Shown here in pieces: positions 53,036-62,226 of a stretch of DNA of 64,000 bases. Position 1 is the first letter of the stretch. Each line of letters begins with the position of its first letter. The stretch is from assembly GCF_024362485.1 (NCBI RefSeq), contig NZ_CP101456.1, forward strand, positions 1,302,001 through 1,366,000, given 5' to 3'. The notes below the pieces were generated by a model. The model was not told where the DNA came from. It saw only the letters and a list, made by a program, of their open reading frames with translations, and ran no database searches. The stretch comes from Natronobeatus ordinarius. GTDB taxonomy: Archaea > Halobacteriota > Halobacteria > Halobacteriales > Natrialbaceae. The translations under genes and the position numbers were made by a program.

Positions 53036-53584
53036 GTGACCGCCGACGTCCCGGTCGAGGAGGCGATCATTGCTGAGGCGCGCGTCCACGCCCGATCGGT
53101 CGACATCGACGTCGACCTCGAGCGCGTCGAGTGGGCCGTCTCGAGCCGTGCCCGGCGGCGGGCGGGTGCCTGCCGGTGGGACGCCGAGCGCGAGATCGCG
53201 ACGATCGTCCTCACTCGGCAGGCGTACGAGGCCTACGACCCGGAGGCGTTCGCAGCGGTGGTCCGTCACGAGCTCGTCCACGCCTGGGAGTTCCAGCGCT
53301 TCGGCGAGTCGGGGCACGGCCCGCGGTTTCGCGAGCAGGCGGCGCGGATCGACGCGCCGCGTCACTGCGAGGCGTTCGCCCGGCCGCGGTACGTCCTGCG
53401 GTGTCTCGACTGCGACTGGCGCGCCGGCCGCCACCGGGCGTCAAAGCCCGTTCGCACGCCGGAACGCTACCGCTGTGGCTCCTGTGGTGGCGACTACGAG
53501 GTCGAACACGTCGACAGCGGACGGACGTGGACGTGTGCGAGCGGGTACGGTGGCACGAAGTCGGCGCTGGACAACCGGTGGTGA
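53036..53584 (+). CDS. SprT-like zinc metalloprotease-domain protein
   Basis: 182 residues, GTG start. Core SprT motif VVRHELVHAWEFQRFGESGHG with His78-Glu79 and His82, and a third ligand in HGPRFREQA. The C-terminal zinc ribbon reads CLDC and CGSC. Relatives cleave DNA-protein crosslinks (SPRTN) in eukaryotes; the archaeal role is inferred. GGTTACTTC about 27 bases before the GTG fits a leaderless start. A longer frame upstream overlaps the divergent gene and is not supported. Confidence 0.82.
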   Translation: MTADVPVEEAIIAEARVHARSVDIDVDLERVEWAVSSRARRRAGACRWDAEREIATIVLTRQAYEAYDPEAFAAVVRHELVHAWEFQRFGESGHGPRFREQAARIDAPRHCEAFARPRYVLRCLDCDWRAGRHRASKPVRTPERYRCGSCGGDYEVEHVDSGRTWTCASGYGGTKSALDNRW

Positions 53585-53621
53585 CCGGAGTTTCGCTGTG
53601 GAAGGAGCTTTGACGGCCGAT

Positions 53622-53888
53622 TCACTCGCCCTCCAGCTCGCCTCCGGCGTCGAGTTCTGGGTCAGTTTCGGACTCGAGTTCCGGCTCGGCTTCGGACTCG
53701 AGGTCCGGCTCCGGGGTCGTCGAGATCGTTTCCGGATGGAGCTCAGAACCGTCGGCGCCTCGGAGCATCTCGGTCTCACAGACGGCACACTGGAACGGGT
53801 ACGCCGGCACGCGATCGTCCACGAGGAGTACCTCGTACTCGCCGGGATGTCGCCACTGATGGCCGTACAGGCGGCAGTGCCAACTCAT
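53622..53888 (-). CDS. Small zinc-finger-like protein
   Basis: 88 residues: MSWHCRLYGHQWRHPGEYEV, then FQCAVCETEMLRG. Cys5, His10 and the CxxC form a possible zinc site. The C-terminal half is Glu/Asp/Pro-rich and likely disordered (repeated ELESE-type units). Starts at 53888; a longer reading into the upstream spacer is not supported. Function unknown. Stop is near the convergent SprT-like gene's end. Confidence 0.6.
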   Translation of the reverse strand: MSWHCRLYGHQWRHPGEYEVLLVDDRVPAYPFQCAVCETEMLRGADGSELHPETISTTPEPDLESEAEPELESETDPELDAGGELEGE

Positions 53889-53968
53889 GTCGTGAGAGAC
53901 GACCCCACGGCGGTTAACGGTGTTGGGTGCCTCGACGGGAGGTATCGGTTCACGCAGCCGCGATTCGA

Positions 53969-54541
53969 CTACCCGATTCGAATGGCCATCTCCTGTTCGA
54001 AGCTCTCGGTGCCACAGAGTTCGAACCCGACGTTCTCGTACAGGGCGATGGCGGGACCGTTCCACCGCTCGACCGTGAGCCAGACGTGTTCGATCCCGCG
54101 GTCGCTCGCGTAGCCGAGGAGGTGCTCGAGCAGCTGGGTGCCGATGCCGGCTTGCTGGTAGCGCTGGTGGACGAAGATCGCGAGCTCCCACTCGACGTCG
54201 CCGAGGTCGTCGATCGCGTCCGGATCGTCGGCGTCGGGGACGAGCGTGGCGTGGCCGGCGACGGCGTCGTCCTCGAGGGCGACGACGTTGACGCCGCCGG
54301 CGAAGATCGGCTCGAGCCAGTCGCGGATCCGCTTCTCGCCGGTCGGCGGGATGCCCTGTGCGCGGTCTGCGGGATCGAACTCGTCGTACATCTCGACGAG
54401 GGCGTCGACCTGTCGCTCGTCACCCTCCTCGAGCGAGCGGACCTCGATCGAGCGCCCTTCACCGTCGGTGAATCGCGTGGGCGGTGACGGGAACGGGCCG
54501 GCCGTGTCGTCGGGGTAGAGGCGCGTCGCCGTCATCGTCAT
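53969..54541 (-). CDS. GNAT-family N-acetyltransferase
   Basis: 190 residues. Acetyl-CoA-binding motif A: WELAIFVHQRYQQAGIGTQL (Q/R-x-x-G-x-G/A type), with motif B WNGPAIALYENVGFELCG. Substrate unknown. The ATG at 54541 overlaps the stop of the universal stress gene (ATGA), so they are coupled. Confidence 0.82.
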   Translation of the reverse strand: MTMTATRLYPDDTAGPFPSPPTRFTDGEGRSIEVRSLEEGDERQVDALVEMYDEFDPADRAQGIPPTGEKRIRDWLEPIFAGGVNVVALEDDAVAGHATLVPDADDPDAIDDLGDVEWELAIFVHQRYQQAGIGTQLLEHLLGYASDRGIEHVWLTVERWNGPAIALYENVGFELCGTESFEQEMAIRIG

Positions 54542-54906
54542 CGAACCAGTTTGACCGACGTCGTCGCGTTCAACAGGACGAACTCCGTGATCGGCCCGAT
54601 CCGAATCTTCCCCATCGGACTCTGTTTGCCGCCGCCGATTACCAGCTGGTCGAACTCGCCTCGCTCGGCGAACTCGACGAGGGCGCTGCCTGGATCGCCC
54701 TCGAGCGTCTCGAACGCGGCGTCGATCCCGGCCTCCTCGAGCAGCGTTTCGGCCTCGTCGCGGATCTCGGTCGGGGACCGTCCCGTCTCTGGCTTCTCGA
54801 CGATCGCGACCGTGAGGTCGTCGCCCGCCTCCTGTGTCCGGTCGATCGTCTCCCGTAGCGCTCGCATCGATTCGTCGCTGCCGACGATTCCGAGTAAGAC
54901 GTCCAT
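54538..54906 (-). CDS. Universal stress protein (UspA family)
   Basis: 122 residues, one Usp domain: MDVLLGIVGSDESMRALRET, DDLTVAIVEK, and the ATP-binding-like VIGGGKQSPMGKIRIG. The family's serine and glycine positions are mostly kept, so it may bind ATP. Upstream of and coupled to a GNAT acetyltransferase, a pair that could modify proteins under stress, though that is conjecture. Confidence 0.82.
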   Translation of the reverse strand: MDVLLGIVGSDESMRALRETIDRTQEAGDDLTVAIVEKPETGRSPTEIRDEAETLLEEAGIDAAFETLEGDPGSALVEFAERGEFDQLVIGGGKQSPMGKIRIGPITEFVLLNATTSVKLVR

Positions 54907-55075
54907 AGGCCGAGTGTGAGCCGACGGAGGAAAATAATTGCGCCGGTCAGAGACGGGAGTCCGCGCCGGTCGTGCCCACGCCCGCCTCCGCGATCGGCGC
55001 TCGAACTGTGTCAACAGCGACCATCCCTTGCGTGGGACGACGACGTTAAGACGGTGTGGCGAAAAGTTCCGTGGA

Positions 55076-56476
55076 ATGAGTGACGAGACGCTCGACGTCG
55101 TCGAATTTCTGCTCACAACGAGCGTCTACTCCGACGACAGATCGCTGGACGAGAACGACTTGCCGCCGGCAATTCGCCGCGTCTACTGGACCGGAACCGG
55201 CGGGAACGACGGACCGAACGACGACCGATCCCGACGGCGCGGCATCGAACGCCCCCTCTCGGCGACGACTGGCACGGCTCGACAGGCGACCGGCATCGAC
55301 CAGCCCTGGGAGGCCGTCTCCGGGCTGATGTTCACCGATCGGGACGAGTTCTCGGGAGCAATCAAGCTCACCGAACGCGAGCTAGCCGAACGCTGGTTCA
55401 CAGAGCGCGCCGACGAGGAGCGACTGATGGCCAACCCGACGCTCGCGAAGCACTTCGAGGACCACGAAGCGTTCGACCTCGACTACGAGGTTGCGCGTGA
55501 GGCGAACCGCCCCATCCAGGCCGACCGCGTCTGGATCGACGGCCTCCTCGAGGAGTACTTCGGTGACGACGAGGACGACCAGGAGATGCTCGACTTAGTC
55601 GAGGTTCGGGCGCCCGAGGAGGTCGAGATCACGCTCGACGACCTCGTGTTGACCGACGACCAGGAACTCGAGATCGAGAAGATCGCGAAGGCGATCGAAC
55701 ACCGCGACTACTTGGCCGACATCGGGCTGCGCGAGATCGGCAAGCTGCTGTTCGTCGGGCCGCCGGGCACCGGCAAGACGTCGACCGCGCGGGCGCTGGC
55801 CCGGGACATGGATCTCCCGTTCGTCGAGGTCAAGCTCTCGATGATCACCTCCCAGTACCTCGGAGAGACGGCGAAGAACGTCGACAAGACGTTCGAGGTC
55901 GCCAAACGGCTCTCGCCGTGTATCCTCTTCATCGACGAGTTCGACTTCGTCGCCAAAACGCGACGCAGCGACGAACACGCCGCACTCAAACGCGCCGTCA
56001 ACACCCTGCTCAAGAGCATCGACGACGTCTCGCTGATCCAGGACGACGTCTTACTCATCGGCGCGACCAACCACCCCGACCAGCTCGACGCCGCCGCCTG
56101 GCGACGCTTCGACGAGATCGTCAACTTCCCCAAACCGGACGGCATCATGCGCGCGGACATCCTCCGGATCATCACCCGGACGATGGACATCGAGGAGTTC
56201 GACCCCGCCGCCATCGCCGAGGCCACCGAGGGGCTCACCGGCAGCGACCTTCGGATGGTGCTCCGGGAAGCCGTCCTCGAGGCGCTCACCGAAGATCGGA
56301 CGACGCTCACCCAGGAAGACCTCCTCGAGGCCGTCGCTGACTTCGAGGAGCGAGACAACTTAAAGAACATGGATATGATCGAGGGCGACCACGAGGCGCT
56401 CGTCGCCGGCGGCGACCTCGGTGCGGCGAGTGGCGACGGGCACGACCACGACCACGATCACTCGCACGACCACTGA
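55076..56476 (+). CDS. AAA-type ATPase with His-rich C-terminal tail
   Basis: 466 residues. One AAA module, related to CDC48/ spastin-type: Walker A VGPPGTGKTST, Walker B CILFIDEFDFVA, sensor ATNHPDQLD and arginine-finger region AAWRRFDEIVNFP, then the LTGSDLRMVLREA C-terminal lid. The N-terminal 200 residues are a specific, unassigned domain. The tail after residue 450 is Gly/Asp/His-rich (GDGHDHDHDH), likely to bind nickel, cobalt or zinc. A single-ring unfoldase or remodelling ATPase is likely; partner unknown. GTTAAG box about 29 bases upstream. Confidence 0.85.
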   Translation: MSDETLDVVEFLLTTSVYSDDRSLDENDLPPAIRRVYWTGTGGNDGPNDDRSRRRGIERPLSATTGTARQATGIDQPWEAVSGLMFTDRDEFSGAIKLTERELAERWFTERADEERLMANPTLAKHFEDHEAFDLDYEVAREANRPIQADRVWIDGLLEEYFGDDEDDQEMLDLVEVRAPEEVEITLDDLVLTDDQELEIEKIAKAIEHRDYLADIGLREIGKLLFVGPPGTGKTSTARALARDMDLPFVEVKLSMITSQYLGETAKNVDKTFEVAKRLSPCILFIDEFDFVAKTRRSDEHAALKRAVNTLLKSIDDVSLIQDDVLLIGATNHPDQLDAAAWRRFDEIVNFPKPDGIMRADILRIITRTMDIEEFDPAAIAEATEGLTGSDLRMVLREAVLEALTEDRTTLTQEDLLEAVADFEERDNLKNMDMIEGDHEALVAGGDLGAASGDGHDHDHDHSHDH

Positions 56477-56544
56477 CCGCACGGCGGCTCACCGCGCCCG
56501 CCCACGTCGCCACCCTTTTGCCCACACCGTCCCCACTCGAGCCC

Positions 56545-56916
56545 ATGACCGCCGACCGGAACGTCTTCGGGACCGAACTCGAGCCCTGCAGCACCGATCC
56601 GACGACGGGGTACCTGCGCGACGGCTGCTGCCGACGCGTCGACTCGGACCGGGGTCGCCACGAGCTCTGTGCCGTGATGACCGAGGAGTTCCTCGCGTTC
56701 TCCCGGGCGCGGGGCAACGACCTCATCACGCCCCGTCCCGAGTTCGACTTCCCTGGACTCGAGCCGGACGACCGCTGGTGTCTCTGTCTCGAACGGTGGC
56801 TCGAGGCTGTCGAGGCAGGGCGCGCACCACCAATCGTGCTCGAGGCGACCCACGAGGCGGTGTTGCGCGACGTCGAGCCGGACGTCCTCCGCGAACACGA
56901 GTACGACGGCGGGTAG
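56545..56916 (+). CDS. DUF2237 family protein
   Basis: 123 residues. Signature NVFGTELEPCSTDPTTGYLR with DGCCRR and later EFLAFSRARGNDLITPRPEF and DDRWCLCLERW. Four or five cysteines suggest metal or disulfide chemistry; no known function. The ATG at 56545 fits the family start. Confidence 0.8.
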   Translation: MTADRNVFGTELEPCSTDPTTGYLRDGCCRRVDSDRGRHELCAVMTEEFLAFSRARGNDLITPRPEFDFPGLEPDDRWCLCLERWLEAVEAGRAPPIVLEATHEAVLRDVEPDVLREHEYDGG

Positions 56917-57021
56917 TGGGCTCGAGTAACACCCTTATGATCTGCCACCCAACGGGGCCGACATGAACGAGTCGCGCCGTCGCGAGGACGTGGGAGGAGC
57001 ACCACGGGGTGACGGGTGAGG

Positions 57022-57846
57022 ATGCGCGTCACGCTGCTCGGCACCGGTGACACGACGGGGACGCCGACCGTCGGCTGTGACTGTGACACCTGTACGGCCG
57101 CCCGCGAACGAGGCCTCGAGCGCACGCGCTTTTCGGTCCACGTCGAGAACGAGCGAACGGGCGAAGCCCTCCTCGTCGACGCCAGCCCCGACTTTCGGTA
57201 CCAGTTCCTCCGCGACGAGGTTCCCCTGCCGGACGCCGCGATCATCACACACGTTCACTTCGACCACCTCGACGGGCTAGGCAACGTCTTCCGACTCGTC
57301 GACACGCTCGAGGTGCTCGCGGCCGACGAGACCGACCCCGAGACCGGCCAGAGCGTCGCCGAGACCGTGGCCGAAGACTACCACTACCTCGACGCGGTGG
57401 CGGTCCACCCGACGACGCCGCTCGAGCTGACCCGGGTTTGCGGGTTCGACGTGACGCTGGTGCCGGTCGATCACCCGCCGCTCGTCTGCTACGGGCTGAC
57501 GATCGAGGAGCCGGAGACGGGCGCGAAGCTGTCGATCACGGGCGACACGAGCTACGCCATCCCCGAGCCATCCCGGGAGGCGCTCGCCGACCCCGACCTG
57601 CTGCTCGCCGACGCGATCGTCCCTGCCCACCTCTGTTCGTACCACCCAGCCGGCGGCCGCCACGAGGACGCCGAGGGCACGCCGCGGACGTTCGGCCGAA
57701 AACACATGACTCGAGAAGGGGCGCTCTCGCTCGCCGAGGAGCTGAACGCGAGCGAGGTCAGGCTGGTCCACGTCGCCCACTACTACCCGGCCGACGAGGC
57801 GTTCGAGGAGCCACTCGCCGTTGACGGCGAGGAGTACGTACTCTGA
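57022..57846 (+). CDS. MBL-fold metal-dependent hydrolase (PhnP-like)
   Basis: 274 residues. Metallo-beta-lactamase fold with ITHVHFDHLDG (HxHxDH), DTSYAIP and HVAHYYPADEAF (later ligands). N-terminal GTGDTTGTPTVGCDCDTC adds a Cys cluster as in PhnP, a cyclic phosphodiesterase. The ATG at 57022 begins MRVTLLGTGD; a GTG two codons earlier is possible. Substrate not assigned. Confidence 0.83.
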   Translation: MRVTLLGTGDTTGTPTVGCDCDTCTAARERGLERTRFSVHVENERTGEALLVDASPDFRYQFLRDEVPLPDAAIITHVHFDHLDGLGNVFRLVDTLEVLAADETDPETGQSVAETVAEDYHYLDAVAVHPTTPLELTRVCGFDVTLVPVDHPPLVCYGLTIEEPETGAKLSITGDTSYAIPEPSREALADPDLLLADAIVPAHLCSYHPAGGRHEDAEGTPRTFGRKHMTREGALSLAEELNASEVRLVHVAHYYPADEAFEEPLAVDGEEYVL

Positions 57847-57874
57847 TCGGGTGTAGCCCCCGGCGTGCGTTTTC

Positions 57875-58852
57875 TCAGCTGAACCGATCGAGGCCAGACT
57901 GCCGCCGTTTTTTCCCCGCCGGATCGGCGACCCACAGCGTTTGGCGATCGCGCTCGGCCTCGAGATCGACGTCGGGGCTATCGCCGGGCTCGTACCCGTC
58001 ACAGTCCGGCCCGCACTCGGCGCCCGCGTCGACGACCCGCCCCTTCCACGCACAGAACGGCAGCGTCGCGCCGCTCGAGTCGTCGGGGGTGCAGGCCCGA
58101 CAGCCAGGAAACGCGAACGTTCGCCACCCCTTCCCGTAGGCGCGTTCGGCCAGCCGGCGGCGGGCACGCGCTTTTTCCGCCGGCGAGACGACGGCGATGT
58201 CAGTTCGGACGGGGTGGTCCTCGAGCGGTTCGACTCCGGGCTCGTCGACGGGAAGCGGCGTCGGTTCGCGAACGACGTCGATCTCGAGGGGACCGTCGCC
58301 GTCGCGGTGGATCCGCCAGACGCCCACCTCGTCGGGAATGCGGTTGAGGTGCGCTCTCGTCACGTAGCTCTCGGTCGCGAGGATCGCCTCGTCGACGAGC
58401 GCGAGGCTGACGTCGGTTCGCAGCTGGAACTCGAGGTCGCCCGGCCGGCCGAGGTCGGGTTTGTTCTCGATCCCGACGAGTCGGCCGAACCACTCCGGGT
58501 AGCGCGCGACCTGTCGGACGTACTCGCGGCCGTTGCGTCGCTCGGCCTCGAAGAAGCCGATCTCGAGGGCGCGCTCGGTGGCCCGGCGGGCCGCCTCGGG
58601 GTGACAGTCGAAGGCGTCCTTCCAGTACCGGGCCCGGCCGGGGCCGACGGCCGACTCGATCGCCGCGTCGGGAATCGAGGCGTCCGTGATCGCGACGCGC
58701 TCGTCGAACTCGGGACCCGGCTCGACGCAGATCACGTCGAGGATCCGCCCGCCCGGGTTCGCGACGCTCGCGCCGAGTTGCCGGGCGAGGATTCCGTCGC
58801 GACGCTCCTCGAGTGTGGCACACAGCTCGAGTTCGAACGCGAACTCGCTCAC
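57875..58852 (-). CDS. DUF5787-like protein
   Basis: 325 residues, GTG start. Reads SEFAFELELCATLEERRDGI, then GGRILDVICVEPGPEFDER, and a C-terminal cysteine-rich part (GCRACTPDD, AECGPDCDGYEP). I recognise it as a haloarchaeal conserved family of unknown function; the early DVICVEPG pattern recalls restriction-endonuclease-like nucleases (D-x(n)-ExK), which is a guess. Convergent with the MBL-fold gene. Confidence 0.68.
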   Translation of the reverse strand: MSEFAFELELCATLEERRDGILARQLGASVANPGGRILDVICVEPGPEFDERVAITDASIPDAAIESAVGPGRARYWKDAFDCHPEAARRATERALEIGFFEAERRNGREYVRQVARYPEWFGRLVGIENKPDLGRPGDLEFQLRTDVSLALVDEAILATESYVTRAHLNRIPDEVGVWRIHRDGDGPLEIDVVREPTPLPVDEPGVEPLEDHPVRTDIAVVSPAEKARARRRLAERAYGKGWRTFAFPGCRACTPDDSSGATLPFCAWKGRVVDAGAECGPDCDGYEPGDSPDVDLEAERDRQTLWVADPAGKKRRQSGLDRFS

Positions 58853-58905
58853 GGCAGGAGAGAGGGCCGAGCGGGTGAAAAGCGCGCGGGTTCGACGACG
58901 CCGAT

Positions 58906-59268
58906 TTAGCGATCCGGTCCGCCGAGGTGGCCGTGATCCACCCCGTCGAACCGGCGGCGGTCGAGTCGTTCGGGCGGCTCATCGTCCGCTCGAGGGGCGT
59001 CACGGGTGGGTTGTTCGAGTCGAGCGAGGAGCAGTCGACCGACTCGACTCGTGGCGAGGGGAATCGCGAGCGCGAGTCCGAAGCCCACGAGGAGAGCGAC
59101 CGGAACGAGCACCGGCGACGGCCACGGGAGTGCGTTGGCCACTGTAGCCGCACCGAGGATGCCGGCGACGAGCGAGACGGTCGTCAGCAGCGAGACGGCT
59201 GCTTCGGTAGCGAGGCTCCGTTCGTTCTTCGATCCGGGGGGAGACGGGGGTGGGGTGATCGGGTCCAT
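58906..59268 (-). CDS. Small two-helix membrane protein
   Basis: 120 residues. Helices near residues 23-45 (AAVSLLTTVSLVAGILGAAT) and 50-72 (PVLVPVALLVGFGLALAIPL). Pro-rich N-terminus and acidic/Arg C-terminus on the inside. No family recognised. TAA stop. Upstream CTTATTGG box on the minus strand is about 33 bases before the ATG. Confidence 0.55.
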   Translation of the reverse strand: MDPITPPPSPPGSKNERSLATEAAVSLLTTVSLVAGILGAATVANALPWPSPVLVPVALLVGFGLALAIPLATSRVGRLLLARLEQPTRDAPRADDEPPERLDRRRFDGVDHGHLGGPDR

Positions 59269-59323
59269 CGGCCTTCGAGTGAACGGAGGGGTGGTACGCC
59301 AATAAGTGTAATCTGAAAAACAC

Positions 59324-59345
59324 TTCTGTACGCGGCCGTACAGAA
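59324..59345. promoter_or_regulatory. Inverted repeat upstream of the small membrane gene
   Basis: TTCTGTAC (59324-59331) and GTACAGAA (59338-59345) form a perfect 8-base inverted repeat with a GCGGCC spacer. Lies between the small membrane gene start and the end of the next gene on the same strand. Operator, or terminator hairpin of the upstream gene. Confidence 0.5.
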
Positions 59346-59414
59346 ATTCGCTTCAGTACGTTCACGGACGGTTCCCGCGATCACCGTGGACGTCGCTGCG
59401 ATGCGTCGTCCGAC

Positions 59415-60401
59415 TCAGGCCGGACTCATCACCGAGTACGCCGCTGCGTACCCCAGTAGACAGCAGCACGCGGCCACGAGCGCGGTGACGCCCCAGACGG
59501 CGATCGCGTCTCGAGGTCGCGCGTGGAGATTCGGAACCCGGTGGACGGTGGCGACGGCGCCGAGAATCGACCCCACGGCGACGACGCCGGCGGCGAACCC
59601 GTACGCCAGCTGGAACGTCGGCGGCGGGACGAACGAGACGGCGCCGGCGTAGCCGAATCCGGCGAGTGCGACCGGATGCATCGTTTCGCGAACGGTGCGC
59701 CCAGTCAGCCGGACGGCGACGAGCGCCGCCACGATGCCGAGTGTGACTTCGATGCCGAACGCGACGAGCAGGTTGTACGTCGGCTCGGCCGAGAAGTAGA
59801 GCCGGTCGATCGGCGGCTCGGACGACAGCGGGTAGAGGAACGCCGGCGGATGCCCCATCCAGACGTCGCCGAAGGGATGTGAGAGGATTCCGACCGCGGC
59901 GGCCCCACTGACCTCGAGCGGGGTTAGTCCCCGCCGAAGCGCCCACCACGCGACCGCGAGTGAGGCGCCAAGGAAGAGCCCCATCGTCACGAGCCCGAGC
60001 AGTTCGTCGGTCGAGAGCGCGACCGCCACGAGGAGCCCAATCAGCAGCATCGAGCCGATCGCCGGCAGAGCGGCGCTCCAGAGCGGTGTCGTCGTCCGGC
60101 GGCGGTAGGCGTCTGAAAATCCGAAGACGACGAGCACGGCGAGCCCGCCGGTGAGCAGCGAGTGAGTCAACGTCCGGTGGACGATCCACGACTCCGGCCA
60201 GACGTACTCCGTCGTGGGGAAGACGTTCGTCGGCCCGGCCCGCGCGATCACGTAGACCGTGTGCCACATGTCGATGTCGGGAACCATTCCGTACACGCCC
60301 GCGACCACGCCGACCAGGAGTGCTCGCCGACGCTCGAGGCCGGCCCACCGCGCGACGGGCGCCGCGAGCGCGAACGCGAGCAGTGCGTGTCCGAGGTACA
60401 T
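59415..60401 (-). CDS. Membrane-bound metal-dependent hydrolase (YdjM/DUF457 type)
   Basis: 328 residues with about seven membrane helices. N-terminal MYLGHALLAFALAAPVARW, then GMVPDIDMWH and HRTLTHSLLTGGL, and ILSHPFGDVWMGHP. The metal-ligand His/Asp positions (PDID, HRTLTHS, SHPFGD) are those of the YdjM/LexA-binding family. Substrate unknown. Confidence 0.82.
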   Translation of the reverse strand: MYLGHALLAFALAAPVARWAGLERRRALLVGVVAGVYGMVPDIDMWHTVYVIARAGPTNVFPTTEYVWPESWIVHRTLTHSLLTGGLAVLVVFGFSDAYRRRTTTPLWSAALPAIGSMLLIGLLVAVALSTDELLGLVTMGLFLGASLAVAWWALRRGLTPLEVSGAAAVGILSHPFGDVWMGHPPAFLYPLSSEPPIDRLYFSAEPTYNLLVAFGIEVTLGIVAALVAVRLTGRTVRETMHPVALAGFGYAGAVSFVPPPTFQLAYGFAAGVVAVGSILGAVATVHRVPNLHARPRDAIAVWGVTALVAACCCLLGYAAAYSVMSPA

Positions 60402-60500
60402 CGATGCCGGGTGTCCTCACTCGAGTGTTCTGTAGTTATCGATCGGCCGGGGTCGGCGGTCGGATGGCGACCCGGTCTCGGCCGCTCCCGCCGACACGGT

Positions 60501-61520
60501 TCAGCCGTACCAGCGAATTTCGTCGGCGCGGTGACGACTGTCGTACGCTTCGATCCCCTCACCGAGGGCCCACCGGACGCGGAAGTCGTCGTACAGCGTC
60601 GAGTACATGTAATCGAGAAACGTGACCGGGATCACGAGTTCGCCGTCGACCCGGCGGACGCTCGCGAGGAGCAGGTAGTAGTGTTTGTGCCGGTAGTCAC
60701 AGACGTATCCCGTGAACACCGGGTGGGTCTGCTCGGGAGCGGGGATGGCGTGAAACGCTTCCATCGCACGACGGGTCAACTCGGTGCAAAAGAGCCCGTC
60801 GTTCTCCCCGGCCACGAGCGCTTCGAAGTCCGCCGGCGACTCGAAGTGACGGCGAAGGTCACGACGCCCGAAGATGACGTTGTCCTCGATCGATCCCGCC
60901 ACGTACCGGGCCACGTCGTACGAGGAGTACTCGCGGAAGCCTTCGGCCAGCCCCGTGACGAGCGCCCGGGTGTCGGCCGGATCGACGCCCGCGAACGTCT
61001 CGACGAGGCCGGGGTCGACCGCCGCGATCCGTCGGCCCCGAAGCGCCGACGCCGTGAACGGTCGCGTCGATTCGGACTCGAGCCGGTCGAAGAACGCCGG
61101 GGACTGGTCGTAGACGAACCGAACCTCCCCCGCTTCGAGCGCCGCGAGGTCGGCGACGAGTTCCTCGAGCGGCCCGCCCTCGAGCTCGAGGTCGTCGTCG
61201 ACGGTGGCGGCGTCGACAGGATCGTCGGCGGCCGGGTCGAACTCGGCGATCCGCTCGTCGTCCCGGACCGAGATGACTCCGTCGTGCTGTTCGATCCGGT
61301 AGTCCTCGGCGGTTGCGACGTGCTCGCCCGATGGGGAAAGTCCGCCGGAGACGACCGAGTCGAGGTCCTGGATCGTCAGGTTCGTTCCCGTGAAGCGGTC
61401 GTAGCCGAGAAAGACGTTGTAGATCGCCACACCGCTTCCGACAGTCGCCCCGCCACCGACGGCTCCCGCGAGTAGCTGGCGACGGGTCAGTTCGACGTCA
61501 GTCACGCTTTCTGGATTCAT
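60501..61520 (-). CDS. Tat-exported protein of unknown function
   Basis: 339 residues. Twin-arginine signal LTRRQLLAGAVGGGATVGSG. The mature part has YDRFTGTNLTIQDLDSVVSG, a middle region with acidic segments, and a C-terminal part CDYRHKHYYLLLASVRRVDG. No family recognised. It overlaps the end of the decarboxylase gene by 23 bases if started at ATG 61520; a GTG at 61505 would reduce the overlap to 8. Either start keeps the signal. Confidence 0.68.
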   Translation of the reverse strand: MNPESVTDVELTRRQLLAGAVGGGATVGSGVAIYNVFLGYDRFTGTNLTIQDLDSVVSGGLSPSGEHVATAEDYRIEQHDGVISVRDDERIAEFDPAADDPVDAATVDDDLELEGGPLEELVADLAALEAGEVRFVYDQSPAFFDRLESESTRPFTASALRGRRIAAVDPGLVETFAGVDPADTRALVTGLAEGFREYSSYDVARYVAGSIEDNVIFGRRDLRRHFESPADFEALVAGENDGLFCTELTRRAMEAFHAIPAPEQTHPVFTGYVCDYRHKHYYLLLASVRRVDGELVIPVTFLDYMYSTLYDDFRVRWALGEGIEAYDSRHRADEIRWYG

Positions 61521-62226
61521 CGTCGTCGGGCAAAGTCGTTTCGTCACTACCGTCGTCGACCGAACCGACGGATGGACGGGCGGTCTCGAGAACGACCGTC
61601 TCACCGGCCGTCACCGACTCGCCGAGGTCGACCGCGAACTCTTCACAGTTGACCGTGCGTGGAACACAGACGTCGACGCGGCTTCCGAACGCGATGTGAC
61701 CGATCCGATCGCCGCGCTCGAGTTCGTCTCCCGGTTCGACGTACGGGTAAATGCGACGGGCGAACGCCCCTGCGACGAGCGTGACTTCTCGAGGACCCGT
61801 GAGTGCGTCGGTAACGTCGTGCTCGCTCCCGGGACCGTCCGCCGGATCTTCGGGCGCGAAGCGGACGTGGACCCGTTCGTTTCGGTCGGAGTCTTTCGAG
61901 AACGCTGGCTTGTGTGCACCCGGAACGTGCTCGACCGACTCGACTACGCCATCGAACGGTGCCCGGACGACGTGGACGTGCCAGACGTTCATGAAGACGC
62001 CGAGGCGGACCTGCTCCTCTTCTTCACGGCGAACGGAGACCGTCCCGTCAGCCGGCGAGACGACGCCGGTGGGCGGTGGCGTCCGCTCGGGATCGCGAAA
62101 AAAGAGGAGGACGAACGCTCCGAGGGCGAGTGCGAGGACGCTCGCCGTGACGCTGAAGATGAGGGCGAACGGCGCGGCGAGCAACGGGACGATGGCGTAC
62201 CGCCAGGCCCCGGGCGCGAACTTCAT
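61498..62226 (-). CDS. pssD: Archaetidylserine decarboxylase proenzyme
   Basis: 242 residues. PSD family: GVVSPADGTVSVRR, FMNVWHVHVVRAPFDGVVES, HVPGAHKPAF and IGHIAFGSRVDVCVP. Self-cleavage at the FGS serine creates a pyruvoyl group; the enzyme then makes archaetidylethanolamine. Two N-terminal hydrophobic segments anchor it. In haloarchaea this protein works with archaeosortase-dependent surface anchoring and PssA, neither of which is in the window. Overlaps the downstream Tat protein. Confidence 0.88.
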   Translation of the reverse strand: MKFAPGAWRYAIVPLLAAPFALIFSVTASVLALALGAFVLLFFRDPERTPPPTGVVSPADGTVSVRREEEEQVRLGVFMNVWHVHVVRAPFDGVVESVEHVPGAHKPAFSKDSDRNERVHVRFAPEDPADGPGSEHDVTDALTGPREVTLVAGAFARRIYPYVEPGDELERGDRIGHIAFGSRVDVCVPRTVNCEEFAVDLGESVTAGETVVLETARPSVGSVDDGSDETTLPDDDESRKRD

